From Macrotrachela quadricornifera (taxonomy: Eukaryota; Rotifera; Eurotatoria; Philodinida; Philodinidae): DNA of 64,000 nucleotides. The translations under genes were made by a program, and so were the position numbers. This document shows, in pieces, positions 1-12,156 of the stretch. The notes beneath the pieces were generated by a model. That model saw only the letters and a program-made list of their open reading frames with translations. It was not told the DNA's origin and ran no database searches. How positions within the stretch are numbered: position 1 is the stretch's first letter; every line of letters starts with the position of its first letter. The DNA is taken from the NCBI GenBank assembly GCA_022393335.1, contig JAJEKB010001371.1, positions 62,001 to 126,000 of the forward strand, given 5' to 3'.

Positions 1-102
1 GATTTATTAAAAATCTTATTAGATGGGGAAGACTTTTTACAACAAAATAGAATATTTCGCAGTTCTGATAAACATCTTCAAAGAAAGATAACGATAATTT
101 AA
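1..102 (+). CDS. C-terminal fragment of an unidentified gene (window edge)
   Basis: Frame 1 is open from the first base to a TAA at 100-102 and encodes 33 residues rich in Leu, Asp, Gln, Arg and Lys (it begins DLLKILLDGEDFLQQ). The composition is like that of the clear exons in this window rather than the Ile/Phe/Tyr/Asn-rich chance frames of the spacers. It would be the last exon of a + strand gene lying to the left. The family is not recognisable, and a chance open frame cannot be excluded at this length. Confidence 0.33.
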   Translation, partial: DLLKILLDGEDFLQQNRIFRSSDKHLQRKITII

Positions 103-2810
103 AATCATAAAACATTTTTTTGTATCAAATTTAGCTTGAGAATATCGATTTTTTTGTGTTTTAAATGTTAAAATGTTGTATTTGTATTTCTCAGAAAAAG
201 TTCATCAAAACTCAAAAGAGTTTTGATTACGTAGCAAAAAAGAGTTCTCATCGATATTTTCTTTTAGTAGCTATAAAAATTGACTAATGTTTTTTCAAAG
301 ACAAATTTTTCAATAAATTCACATTTGAAAAAACTTGAAATTCGAAATGACCAGAACTGAATGCACTACCGGAAAGATCACATGGAAATATACATGTTTA
401 AATACACAAAGTATTACAAGTAAAAGAAAGATAAAACAGTCTCTTCTTATAGTTTTATTCCGCGTTGTATATTGTAAAAACATAAAATGATTCAAACCCT
501 ACAATTGAAGTAATGTTCATCGGTCTGACTATGACCGCTTCATATCACTGAAATATATTTAAATGCAATAGTGTTTTTCTCGTATATACATTACTATTGT
601 AAAACATAAATGGCTATCGAAATGACATGCTTTCAAGAAGAGAAATCTTCACCTTGAAACGATCTCATAAGAAATTATTTGAGTGATTTCAATCACAAAA
701 AATTCTTTAGTATGTTTTGGCATCATACCCAGCAAATCTTTGAAGTTATCTGAAGTGTATCGAGTTGCCTCTAGTCTTTCCTTTTTGATGTAGTTGACTT
801 GAAAAAAATTATATCACTTATCAATATACTATTATTATAAAATTTTCTTTGATTCTGTACATTTCTTAGTATCATTAATCATAATTATTTGATTACAATA
901 AAGATAAAATTTTACATATATTTCATTATAAAGCATTTAATAAAATAAATATACATCAAAACATTACAAAATCTTTTCACAATAAACAAATAATTACGCA
1001 ATTAACTACTTGAAAAAAAAAACTTATGAATTTTCTTATATCAACAAAATTTTATAATCTTTCAAACTATTAAAGATTATTCAAGCTTATTTAAATAATT
1101 ATAATGATTAATATAAATTAATAATAAGATATATTTGTTTCTATTTATATTAAAGAATGTTGATATCATTTTTAATAATTTAAAAATGTGTGAATATTGT
1201 CCTTTATTGTATATAAATGATGATATGAACAATAAATGGTTAAAAATAAAATTTGTATTAGACAATAAATAATAATTCTTTCGATCATTTTTTTTTTCAT
1301 CAAATGCAATATTTTAACATTGTATACCTCCAATCAATTGCGTAGTTTGTCAATTTTATTCTCCTCCCTAATTCATTTCATTTTTTTCGCTTTACATTTG
1401 AATACTTCAACATTCTTTTTTGTCTCCATTTAACGACAATTATATGAACATCTATTAAAATGTGTTCGATAATGTATTCGACTACTTGATCAAGTGTTTT
1501 TCAACTTTATAACAAGACAAAGAAAAAAGAATAAGTCGGCAAACAAAAGACGTTTACACTCAATACGATGTATATGTTTGTTGACTAATCATCATTATAC
1601 CCAGCAGCAATTAGTTATAGAATCACACAAAATACATTCATTTTCATATAAGTCGTGTTTGTATTATCAATTGTATCAGTTTACACTGTATTACAGTTTG
1701 ATTATAAAATAAATTTTTAGGAAAATTAATTATTGTCATAATTACAGTAAACAATATTTTTTTTTTATGTCAAGGTCACATCTATAATTGTATATTATAT
1801 TGATAACCATCGTAATAGAAGAGAAAAAAAGAAATAAATTGAAAAGGAGATGTACAAAATCTACAAACATATATAGTGATAGTTACCTGATTGTTGTGCA
1901 TGACTAGTTCATTAAAAAATTATAGAGGATATTGCAATATCAAGTCATTCAAAAGAAATGTACAATATGAATATATGAAATTTCCAAGAAAATCATTATT
2001 ATTAGAAATGGATTACTTATTATTTGATTTCGAAATAGAAGAATGATGTTAACATGAGATAGATGAAGATGAAGACTGATTGATGTCCATCGAATCAAAA
2101 TCCATAGAAAGTGTAACAGATTACAGAACTAAATTTTTCATAATTTTTAATTTAATTAAACTGTGCTATATATAATTGAAAGATAAATTCGATAATCTTT
2201 TAACCCTAAGACTCATTTTTAATGAAGATGCTCAAATTTGAAACAACAAATAATTCTTGTAAAATAAGAATATCTTGATGAATATTTAATTTTTATTAGT
2301 ATTAACAATATTAGATCATTCAATTTTATTTTAAAATATTTTTAATAAGCAGAATCCGTTCAATTTTTTCTTCATTTTTTTTAACTTAAATTAAATCTTT
2401 CGATATTATATGTCCATCCTTTTTCTTTCCAATATCTTTCCTTTTAATAGTATATGATAATTTATCTATGATTAAATATCTCTCATTTCATTTACATATC
2501 CGAACAACGTATCATCCCCGATCAATCAATTTCTTTTTTGCTCGCTTTTCGTATTCAAACTATGCACATACATTTTCTCTTTACATTGATTGGCTTGTTA
2601 ATGTATATACCTATACTTTTAAAGAGAAAAAAAAAAGAGAAAGAGAAAATCGTTTATGATTACTAAAAACAACCACTTTTCTTTTAACATTACTGTCACC
2701 TAGTCACAAGCATAAATATACATTCTCGCTTATGTGTACATCGTTCGTTTTTTTCTATTAAATATTTGCAAAACAATTATCGCAAAGAAAATTGACAAAC
2801 AGCGAGCGTA
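103..2810. other. Intergenic, no gene seen
   Basis: About 2.7 kb of AT-rich spacer. The open frames here are short and of chance composition, and no conserved motif, tRNA or rRNA was recognised. There is a short hairpin near 211-225 (AAAACTC ... GAGTTTT). The right part is upstream of goosecoid and probably holds its regulatory DNA. Confidence 0.6.
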
Positions 2811-2900
2811 GACACACGTCACCGATTGGTGGAATAAAAGAAGAGAGAGAGAGAGAAGGAAAAAAGAAAGAGAGAGAGAAGAGAGAAAGAGAGACGACGA
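2811..2900 (+). promoter_or_regulatory. Candidate goosecoid promoter region: inverted CCAAT and GA tract
   Basis: About 90-180 bases before the goosecoid ATG there is an ATTGG (inverted CCAAT) near 2824, followed by an almost pure purine (GA)n tract from about 2840 to 2895. GA tracts bind GAGA-type factors in some animals. The promoter role here is inferred from position only, and no TATA box at a convincing distance was found. Confidence 0.3.
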
Positions 2901-2990
2901 ACAAGATCGATTAGCGACTACATTATTGACTACAGACTGTCAAAAGAAAGTAAGAATAACTGAGAGTGAAATCTAAATAACAACAATACA

Positions 2991-5605
2991 ATGTATCCAC
3001 TTCCGCACTATTCTGATGCGCTCAAACAATTTCCATCGGCTGCCCTTACAGCTTATTTTGCTAGTGGTGGTGGTAATACAAATAATGGAAATGCAATGGC
3101 AACTACCGGTGGTCATCATCCATTGGCCGCAGCAGCGGCTGCAGCTGCTGCTGTTGTTTCACACAATAATCCATTTTCTATTGATAATATACTTGCTCCA
3201 CGTCCTCGTTTACCAGTACCTTTATCTCCTTATTATGGTTCAACATCAGCAAGTACTGCTCAAGCTGCTGCTGATTTTTATTGTAAGTATATTGAAATAT
3301 GTTTTCGTTGTTCTATTCTTATCTACAATCATCCATGAATATAAAAAGGTGTTAGAGCGAAAAGTTATGATATATATATATACCTTCCCGTTTTTTTTTT
3401 GTATATTTGCTTATGATAAACGTGTTTAATTGTTGGTATGGTCAGTGATTCATTATAACTAGATGTTTATTTCCGAATCGTCACCTGTTTTAGTAATAAC
3501 GTCAAGTTATTGATGTTATTATATTCAATAGGACAGAAAGTTCAAAGAGGAGAAAAAAAAACTGATTGTTCATGTAAATATACAATGATTTTGTGCTAGT
3601 GGGCACATTCTGTATAAGATACTAGCTAATTATAGATATTTCTTTGAAAAGAAAAAAAAAATTAGTTTAAGAATTAAAATAAATAAATCAATAAACAATA
3701 AGTTAATATCTGATGTTTATTTTAAAGCATATCCTGCATTACAAAATTTTTTTGCTGCTGCTACAATGGCTCAAAATCATAAACGAAAACGACGACATCG
3801 AACAATTTTTACTGAAGAACAACTTGAACAATTGGAAGAAGCTTTTAATCGAACACATTATCCTGATGTTATGATGAGAGAAGGTAAAAGAAAAAGATTT
3901 TTTTCTTTTAAAAATTTAATAAAAATAATTTTTATTTTAGATTTAGCAATGAAAATTGATTTAAAAGAAGAACGTGTTGAGGTAAATATTTGTATTTAAA
4001 TAATTGACTTTCTAAAATCAGATGAAAAAATGAACTTTGCCTATTGGGCTTATTAAAGACCGTGAGAAGCTTTTATCAGTATGTTAGTCTAGTGGAAGAA
4101 AGCACTTGGTCATAATGTCGAGTGGTTTAAAAATCGTATTCATTTTCTTTATATCTTGTATAACAAAAAGAAGAGTTGATTTCTCACACTGCCTCTGGCT
4201 GACAATGCAATCGATCGTTCGATTGTTGTTGTTGACATGACGACTTTTCTGGTGTATATTGTTAGTATTGCTTCTTGTCTAAAAGAATCATCTATGAATT
4301 GCCTTTTATTGACAGAAGCAATTGCACGATTTAGTTCATCGTTTGCCAATTATCCGCTGATTGCTGACTAAATAAACTTGATTGAACCCAAATGAAAGCA
4401 AAAGAAAGATCAGCTATTTATATTTAAAAGTGATGACAAAAGAAAAAGAAAAACTGAGTGGTAAAGCTGGGATCATCCAAAGACAAATCCAGTATGCATT
4501 TCATGTTGTCACTCTTATGTGAAGAGATTTTTTCCATTTCCTTTTAATGCCGCCTACTCATTCCTAGGCTTTGTTTCCCATTACATCCGATTGCTCTTTT
4601 CATTGTTACTGAAATAGATCTATATTGTACGATATTAACAATAATTTCTATTTGTTATTATTTCATTTTGGTATTGTTCAATGATGCATTTCTTCTTTTT
4701 GTCTATTGCCGCTAATAGGCTAATAACTCATACAAATACATGATGGTGCCACTAATAATATCGGTTAGATCTCAATATTTATATGTGATCAAATGAATAA
4801 ATATATCATTTGTATACTTCCGGAAAGTAGTCAATTATATGTTGATATGCTATCGATTCATGTATATAAATGATGTTCTAGATGGATAATTTGACTTGAT
4901 TCATTTTTATGCATGATAAAACATGAAAGAAAAAATGAAGAAAAAAAAATGTACAACGGACATAAACGAACGTACCGTAAGACATTATGTCCAATAGTAG
5001 ACATAGAGAATATTGATAGGTTACACCTGCGATCTTAGCATTTCTTAGAAGAAAATAAATTGATTGGAATAGAAAATAATAACTTTGATTTTCTTTTGAA
5101 ATAGGTTTGGTTCAAAAATCGTCGAGCAAAATATCGGTAAATTAAATTGAATATAATTTATTTTAAATTATTATTTTTATTATAGAAAACAAAAACGAGA
5201 AGCAACAGAACGATGTAAGTTGATTTTATTTTCTTTCTTTTATTTATTTAATTTTATTATATATATATATACATATATTATAATTCAGGTCGTCGTGAAG
5301 CTCTTGATAAATCTCAACGAACTGATGGTGAAAGTACAGCAACAGGTTCATCGACACCAAGTGCTGGTTCAAGTTCATCATTAAGTAGTGTTGGACAAGA
5401 AGCATCAACAAATAATGATCATTCATTATCAACATCACATCATCTTGTTGCATGTCCAACAACATCAATTTCAACAACAAGTAGTAATAGTAATAGTTCC
5501 AGATCGGATTTATCACCTGGAATTCAATCAGCACATTCACCAACTTATTGTCAACAACCATTAGCATTAACAACAACGAATACACGAATAAATAATAATA
5601 ATAAC

Positions 5606-5636
<31 letters not shown>

Positions 5637-5770
5637 CAATGCCTATGAATAATAACAATAATAATTTTAATCACCATCCTCGTAAAGAAACTTTTTCAAT
5701 AAATCATATTCGACAACAACAACCTATGACAACGAATAATAATGCTGGTTCGATCTTAAACTTTAAATAA
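2991..5770 (+). CDS. gsc: Goosecoid homeobox transcription factor
   Basis: Nuclear DNA-binding repressor of the paired-like class, acting in axial and foregut patterning in animals. Six exons (2991-3282, 3728-3883, 3941-3981, 5105-5136, 5186-5214, 5289-5770) join in frame to 343 residues. The N-terminal part has the goosecoid eh1-like motif [12 protein letters not shown], a Groucho-binding motif in this family, after an Ala-rich stretch. The homeodomain begins KRRHRTIF and has WFKNRRAK in helix 3, with Lys at position 50 as expected for goosecoid/bicoid-type specificity. The C-terminal tail is Ser/Thr-rich with a long Asn run encoded by AAT repeats. Introns fall at homeodomain codons 33, 46/47 and 57. 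Intron 3 (3982-5104) is unusually long at 1.1 kb. The tail is poorly conserved, but the identity rests on both diagnostic motifs. Confidence 0.95.
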
Positions 5771-7076
5771 AAAAAATTAAAATTGTTTTTTTTTGTGTTA
5801 TTGTTGTGTGTGTGCCTTGTAATGTGTGTGTATAGTATTACTGCTGATGCGATTCTTTATTTTCTAGTTTTTGCCCTTGAACAGTGACATCCTTCTTCTT
5901 GTTGGCAATAAAATCATTAAAAAAAATTAATGAAATTGATTAGTATTATTTATTTCTTCTGTTTGATATGAACACTAGATATGAAAAGAATTATCAATGA
6001 TTGTCATCAAATATGATCATCACCTTGAATAAAAGGTAGATATTAAAGAGAAAAGACACACTAAAGGTTACGATCATTTGTCCTGCTGCGATGAAAAAAA
6101 GGCACGATGTGTGTAGTGATCGATTGCGTCTATTAATTAACTTCAAATCTGATTTGGAGACAAAAAAAGGGAAAAAAAATCGTTTATGGTTGAATGAAAA
6201 TATAAATGGCGGTATGAACAGAGAATTATTTTAATATTGTATGGGAAAAACATTGAATTATATTCACTAGAAATTTGTTTATCAGAAAGATAGAGTTTTC
6301 AAAGAATAATTTAATATTCATTCATGAATGATTGAAATGATGAAAAGTCAAGTATTGACTAAATGAATGGATTAATTTAATCAGATTATATATGCTTATT
6401 CAGCAAAGCTTTAAACTATGTAATATTTTGAGAAAATTCAAATTATAACAATATATCAATTAATTGATTAAGTAAAACTATGATGCATTTCAAATTAGAA
6501 TTTATATTTTTTTGGATACTAGTATATATAAGCTTGTAGTCTACGTTGCTAGGGAACCAAAAATAGATATAAGTTTTCATTATTGCAAAATTCGTCAAAT
6601 GGTCAATCAATAGGTACATTTTCTTGGTTGAATCAATTTAAATAATTAACTCTACTCTTATGAATGAACATATACGTAGATCTAACTATCAGATAGTCTC
6701 GTTTCGTTTTATACCATTCTCAGAGTTTTATCTTTTATGTTTTGACTTACCGTCAACGTCTTCTAAAATGCATTTTTAGTGACTCGAAGATTATGTAGTC
6801 CTTATATATCTGTATTGAAATTGAATTTCTAGTTCAAAATGGTTAAAAAAATCTCTGTGAAATATATTGATATATCTAGTCGTTTCGCTTTTCATTAATC
6901 AATGAAACAGTTTAGAAATAGTGAGAATCTATATCAAGTAACTTTTGTTAGTTGCTTTTTTTTTTTAAATAAGAGATCCAAATCGTAATTGTATAATTAT
7001 ATATTTATTTGAAGATGTAACAGTTTATATGAATGAATTATGAAAATCATCTGTTATTATGGATTAAATAAAACAT
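5771..7076. other. Intergenic between convergent genes; poly(A) signal near 5907
   Basis: About 1.3 kb. An AATAAA at 5907-5912 lies 137 bases past the goosecoid stop and is a plausible poly(A) signal. The rest is AT-rich with no coding pattern. The next gene is on the minus strand, so the two 3' ends face each other. Confidence 0.55.
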
Positions 7077-8421
7077 TTAATAATCTAATGTAAGATCATT
7101 AATGAATGCAATTCTTGTCCTTTCTGCTCGACAATTTCGATGATCATACCATTCATGTGTAAGATCAACATTCATTGATATAATATCTTCAATTTTTATT
7201 GGATTTATAATTTTCTCAATTTCTTCACCAATTTTAGCTGTTGTATTACAATCAATTGGTGGCATATCATTCTTCACAATATTTTGATATTGTACAGTAT
7301 CATTAATATCTGTTTTCCGAAGATGAATAATGAAAGTAAACAATGATTTCAATGATTCCTTTCTACAAAAAACGGACAAGAATTTTCAATAACATTCAAA
7401 AAAAAAATTGAATTTTATCATACGCGCAAAGATTTCCATCAATATTGACTACAAATGTTTTTATATCAGTTATATTATAATTTGTTGGAACTTGACTAAG
7501 ACGAGTACGTGGAATTAATGTTAAACTAGCATTATAAATAGAATATCCATTATAAGAAACTTTCAATATAGGTTTATGTGTATCATGCAAATTCAAAGGT
7601 AAAATTGGAAAAATACATTTAAGTATATAATCATAATTACATGTAGCTGGTGTTTCATCAATTGTAACATAAAATCGACGTGGAAAAGATATTTGTGTAC
7701 CATAGATATAAAAAGTTTCATTATTAAAAAGAGTAAATTTTGTTTTTGATAATTGATAAATAATAGTATTTTCTAAAGATTTTGGATTACGTACATAACC
7801 TTGATCAATTCGCCAAACATTCATTGATGATCGATTAAATTGAAATATATTTTCATAAGGAAAAATAAGTTGAATTTCATTATTTATTAATAATATATTA
7901 TCTTTAGATAATAAATAAAATAAAATAAATGTCATTTCACCATTTGTAGCTATGGCTAAATGATTTTGTTCTTGTTTATTATTATATTTAAAATTAATTA
8001 ATAAAGCCCATTGTGAACGATAATATGAATATTCATGATAAATATTTCGAATAAGATCATCCAATGAACAAAGTTCAATACCATGTAAATGAAGTTGATT
8101 TATTTCAATAATTGTTTCTAATGAATAATGAAAATGTATAGCAAAACTTTCAAAATAATATTCATTATTAGGACAAATTAATGAAGATGTTTGTTCTTTA
8201 TTTTTAAAAGTAATACTTGATGAATTACAATTGAAAATAATTTGATTATAATTATTATCCTTTATTCGAAGATCAGAAAATATATATTGAAAATCTGTAC
8301 AATTACCAATTGAAGTATATTTAGACTTAAAAAAGAATAATTCATCGACAGATAATTGTCCATAAACAATAGATAATAACGAAAATAAAAGCAGAAGCAT
8401 CATGTTAGTTTTTATGTGCAT
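7077..8421 (-). CDS. Secreted glycoprotein, possibly NIDO/IPT-like
   Basis: Two exons (8421-7424 and 7362-7077) encode 427 residues. The N-terminus has a clear signal peptide (MMLLLLFSLLSIVYG, just after the start), followed by a Cys-poor extracellular chain with many Asn-X-Ser/Thr sites (for example NCTD, NSSS, NRSS, NETF, NASL, NCTT would not qualify). A central stretch with IATNGEMTFILFYL followed by MNVWRIDQG loosely resembles the NIDO fold of nidogen, mucin-4 and mesh. The following PATCNYDYILKCIFP stretch loosely resembles an IPT/Ig-like module. These are weak visual resemblances, so I give no family name. There is no transmembrane segment near the C-terminus. The protein is probably secreted or matrix-associated. 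Confidence 0.75.
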
Positions 8422-11120
8422 GTTGCTGTGTATTTCATTTGACTGTTAGATATTTGATATGATTAAATCTTTTACTTTTATGTTTTTTTAGTGATATGAG
8501 ATGAATCAATACTTGATAATATAAAAAAAAAAAATAAATGCCGTTTTGATTAAAATTCGATTCTTCTACTTAATAATTTCATATTGTGTAGGTTGTCGTT
8601 TAAGTCTGTCATACCTTTCATATATTTAAAAATAAAATCTATATACTTTATATTGCATTTCTTCATGTTCATAAATACATCGTATGATTTATTAATATTC
8701 AAAAAAAAACAATATATCAAATCAATGCTAAAGGAAAAAATAAAAATTATTTATAATTAGACATAAAAAATGATGCAAAAATATTCTTTGTATTCTTTTT
8801 CTAATTCATTCATGACATAGATCTATTGAAATATGTATAGTTTGAAAAAATATTGCTTCACAAATTTCATAAACGGATTCTATAATATTTGTTCGATACG
8901 TATTTTGGTTATTATATTTCATCTTGTTCAGATTATCATAGAATATTATTTATGTAAATTTTCTCTGTTGTTTTTATTACAAATATCAATCTGTTAAGTG
9001 AAAAAGAGCATTGTTTCATATTCAAATCTATTATGACAAAATTTTTAGTCGTCTACCAACAAAACTTTGGTCTTTACCTGAACAAATAAAGAAAAAACAA
9101 AGACGACGATACTTTTATTGGAACTGATTTGCGTGGCTCGAAAATACTTACACTTGTACAAAATCAATTCTCGTATATGGTGAGTAAAGCCTAAGCATCT
9201 AAGACCGGTTTTATTCTCTATCATGAATTGAATACATCCTTGCGTTTAGTACTTTTTTGGGGTGATCGAACGTACATGGCGAGATTTCTAATATAGTTAT
9301 AGAGCTAATAACGAAGCCAAAAAATATCGATACTCAAATGTAAAACATCCAGAATTTTACTAATTTTAGAAGATCTCACAAATTAGTTATACAAAAACTT
9401 GATAGGATAGTTCCTATATCTATCTTGTAATTGTTCATTGGTTTTTTTCTTGATTTAGTTTTCATTTATCTCTTTTTTACTATGTTGATTGACGTTAATT
9501 TTCACAAAAATATTTACTTTCAAATAACAGGTTATCCGTACAATTGCTAGTCCACACAAGAGTTGTTTTCAAAATAATCATGCCAAGTTGTCATAAAATT
9601 TGCTTGTATATGAATCTTTTCTTGATGATTAAGTATTTTTAGCAAACAAATCAATATCAGCATTTACTACATAAAGTACTCTATATTAATTGTAATTAGA
9701 TTATTAATGATTTTAACACGTACTTTTATATAAATTAATGAAGAAAAATAATTGACGAATTTTAATTCTCAAATTACAATGAACATAATTAATGTCATAA
9801 TTTTATTTGTTGGTTGTGAAGAATGGTAAAATTTTTACATTATCAAGAAGAAAATTAGTATGTCTAAATGTTATTTTTTAATACAAAATGACAAATAATA
9901 TTATTCAAGGAAGATGTTTCTATAATTTCCAATAAAGTAGATCATAACTTTTGTATGAAATGAAAGCTTGCGAAATGGGATTTAAGAGTATAACTGATCA
10001 TTCATAACATGAGAATTGTCTATAGATTTATCGAAAACTTCGCATTTTATATATAAGATATCCATCAATAGTCACTCGGTAGCGATATCAACTTTTTCCT
10101 TCTTTGATACTTTATAGAGCTCTCTTTGTCGATCTTCCTGATAAGGGAAGCTTTTAGTTTATTTAATAAATAATGATGCTAGAGCCAAATTTCTGATTAT
10201 TTCAATATGTGTAGCAAATAGAGCCATATGTTAAAATGATCAACGAATTTTACTTGACATCTAATCATTCGAGAAATTAATGATTGGAAAAATGTGTCGG
10301 TTTACGAAATATTTATTAAAATAAACAATGAAAAGTCAAGAATATGGTAGTTATATTAAAACTGATTTTGAATCCAGAAAAAGAGAACTAAATAACCTGA
10401 AATGTAGTAATATCTTGTCATTCAAGACCATCACTAATCATTCTCATATATTTTTTTCGCAGAATATATATTCATCGATTTTTGGAAAGATCAATAACTT
10501 GTTCGATTTACTATATAACAACAATACATCGATAAGTGAAGGTGAATATTTAGATATCTATGATAATTTTACTAGATATAATAGATCAGACATAGTAATA
10601 CTGATGTATCTAATTGTTCATAAGTTTATTTAACGATTAAACATCTATAAAATGAAAACATTGTTTCTGAGTATTAAAATCAAAATCCATTTCTTTGCAA
10701 AGTATTGCATATTAGTCATATTCCGTTTACGAATGATTTAACAATAAATATATCGACATAAATAGAAATATTTAGAAAATAAATTACTTTCAACTATTTA
10801 AATAAATTAACAATGATCATTGCTTATTTCCTTGGAAACTTCGTGCCATTTAAATCAAACGAGCAATCTAATATTGCATTTCGCCAAATTAGATAGAATT
10901 TTAATCAATCCTTGAAAAAGCTCAGTCTTTTCATTGATAAATATCATTCATCATTTTACGGTAACTTATTTTTATTTCATGACTTTATAAATCTATTTCA
11001 TCCAAGATACATCCGATTTTAAAACAAACGTTTGAATAAAAATAGATCAATATAATGACTCATCATATTACTAATTAAAAATAGTCAAGTATCGAAAATT
11101 ATTTATCTTTTCTATCATTC
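8422..11120. other. Intergenic, no convincing gene
   Basis: About 2.7 kb. An open frame at 10328-10633 (101 residues) has a mixed composition and no recognisable domain, signal peptide or splice partner, so I treat it as chance. No tRNA or ordered repeats were seen. Confidence 0.5.
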
Positions 11121-12156
11121 ATGAATTCAAAAGACGAACACATTGTAAGCAATGTTTTTGACGTACCAAACTCTCTTGATACTGAAATGTTTCTATTGGA
11201 TTCTGATCAGTTCAATAATTCATATGACAATTACTTGCGTGTAAACATTGGTGAACCTCTCAACTATGCACTCACATATGTAATAATCTATCGACCTGAA
11301 GATGCAATAGAATTTATTGCTAGTAAGTAAAATTTTCATTTAAAAAGTTAAATTAAATTAAATACATTACATTTTATAATCAAAAATAAATATAAAATAG
11401 TTTTTTTCTTTTTGAAAATTTCTAATATGATTATGAAACAAAAATATATTCCTTAGCGACATCCACCTTCATTTAATCGGAAATAGATTACTTCCGATCG
11501 CGTGATAGTACCACGTAGTCAAAGGTCAGTGTGTCAATCAAACTTAATTTGTTAGATTTTTTACGAGAAAATTAATAATCTTCACTATTTTGATTTAATC
11601 TAAAAATAACTGTAAACTACAAAAGAATGTTATTCAAAAATTTTATAGAATAAAATTTATTTTTTGTATTGTAGACTTTTTAATCGATTGGTCACGTAAA
11701 AAGACACGACAAAAAATGCTTGATAAAGAAATAAATAATATTTTGAAGTCTATTGAAATATATCATGAACAATGTCTTATAAATGAACAAGAAAAAAAAG
11801 AAACTAAACGTTTATTAATTGAACGCAAAGAAAAACTAAAACAAGAAATTATTCTCGAATATGATAAACATTTATTTACATCATATCAATGGGATTTTCA
11901 TATTGATTCACGTACAGATGATGAACGAGAACCATCTAATTATTTTCAAGAACAAGAACAAAAAATAAATCGACAATTTCATAGAACAAACACACAACAA
12001 ATTTTTCATACACATGATACAGCTACTGGAATTGATGATGAAATGAAAACCAATCAAGAAAATAAAATAAATCGTATTTGTTGTGATGGTAATCTATCAT
12101 CTTTTACATATTTCTCTAAATTGAAGGACAAAGTAATTAAATGTGATGAATCTTAG
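11121..12156 (+). CDS. Dpy-30-motif coiled-coil protein (DYDC-like)
   Basis: Two exons (11121-11322 and 11675-12156) join in frame to 227 residues. Around residues 47-75 the segment GEPLNYALTYVIIYRPEDAI followed by EFIANFL has the Dpy-30/RIIa pattern (hydrophobic helix, RPxDxIEFlA, second helix). In the family this motif forms a small dimeric docking bundle. It is followed by a long charged helix rich in Glu, Lys and Gln (EQEKKETKRLLIERKEKLKQ), as in DYDC1/2-type proteins. Such proteins are usually linked to ciliary radial spokes or to AKAP-like docking. A ciliary role is inference from the family. An AATAAA lies a few bases after the stop. Confidence 0.6.

Noticed and set aside
5244..5639. 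131-residue minus-strand ORF rich in Tyr and Leu
   Set aside because: It is the antisense shadow of the last goosecoid exon and its Asn-codon repeat.
10328..10633. 101-residue plus-strand ORF
   Set aside because: No domain, signal peptide, splice partner or coding-like codon pattern strong enough; treated as chance.
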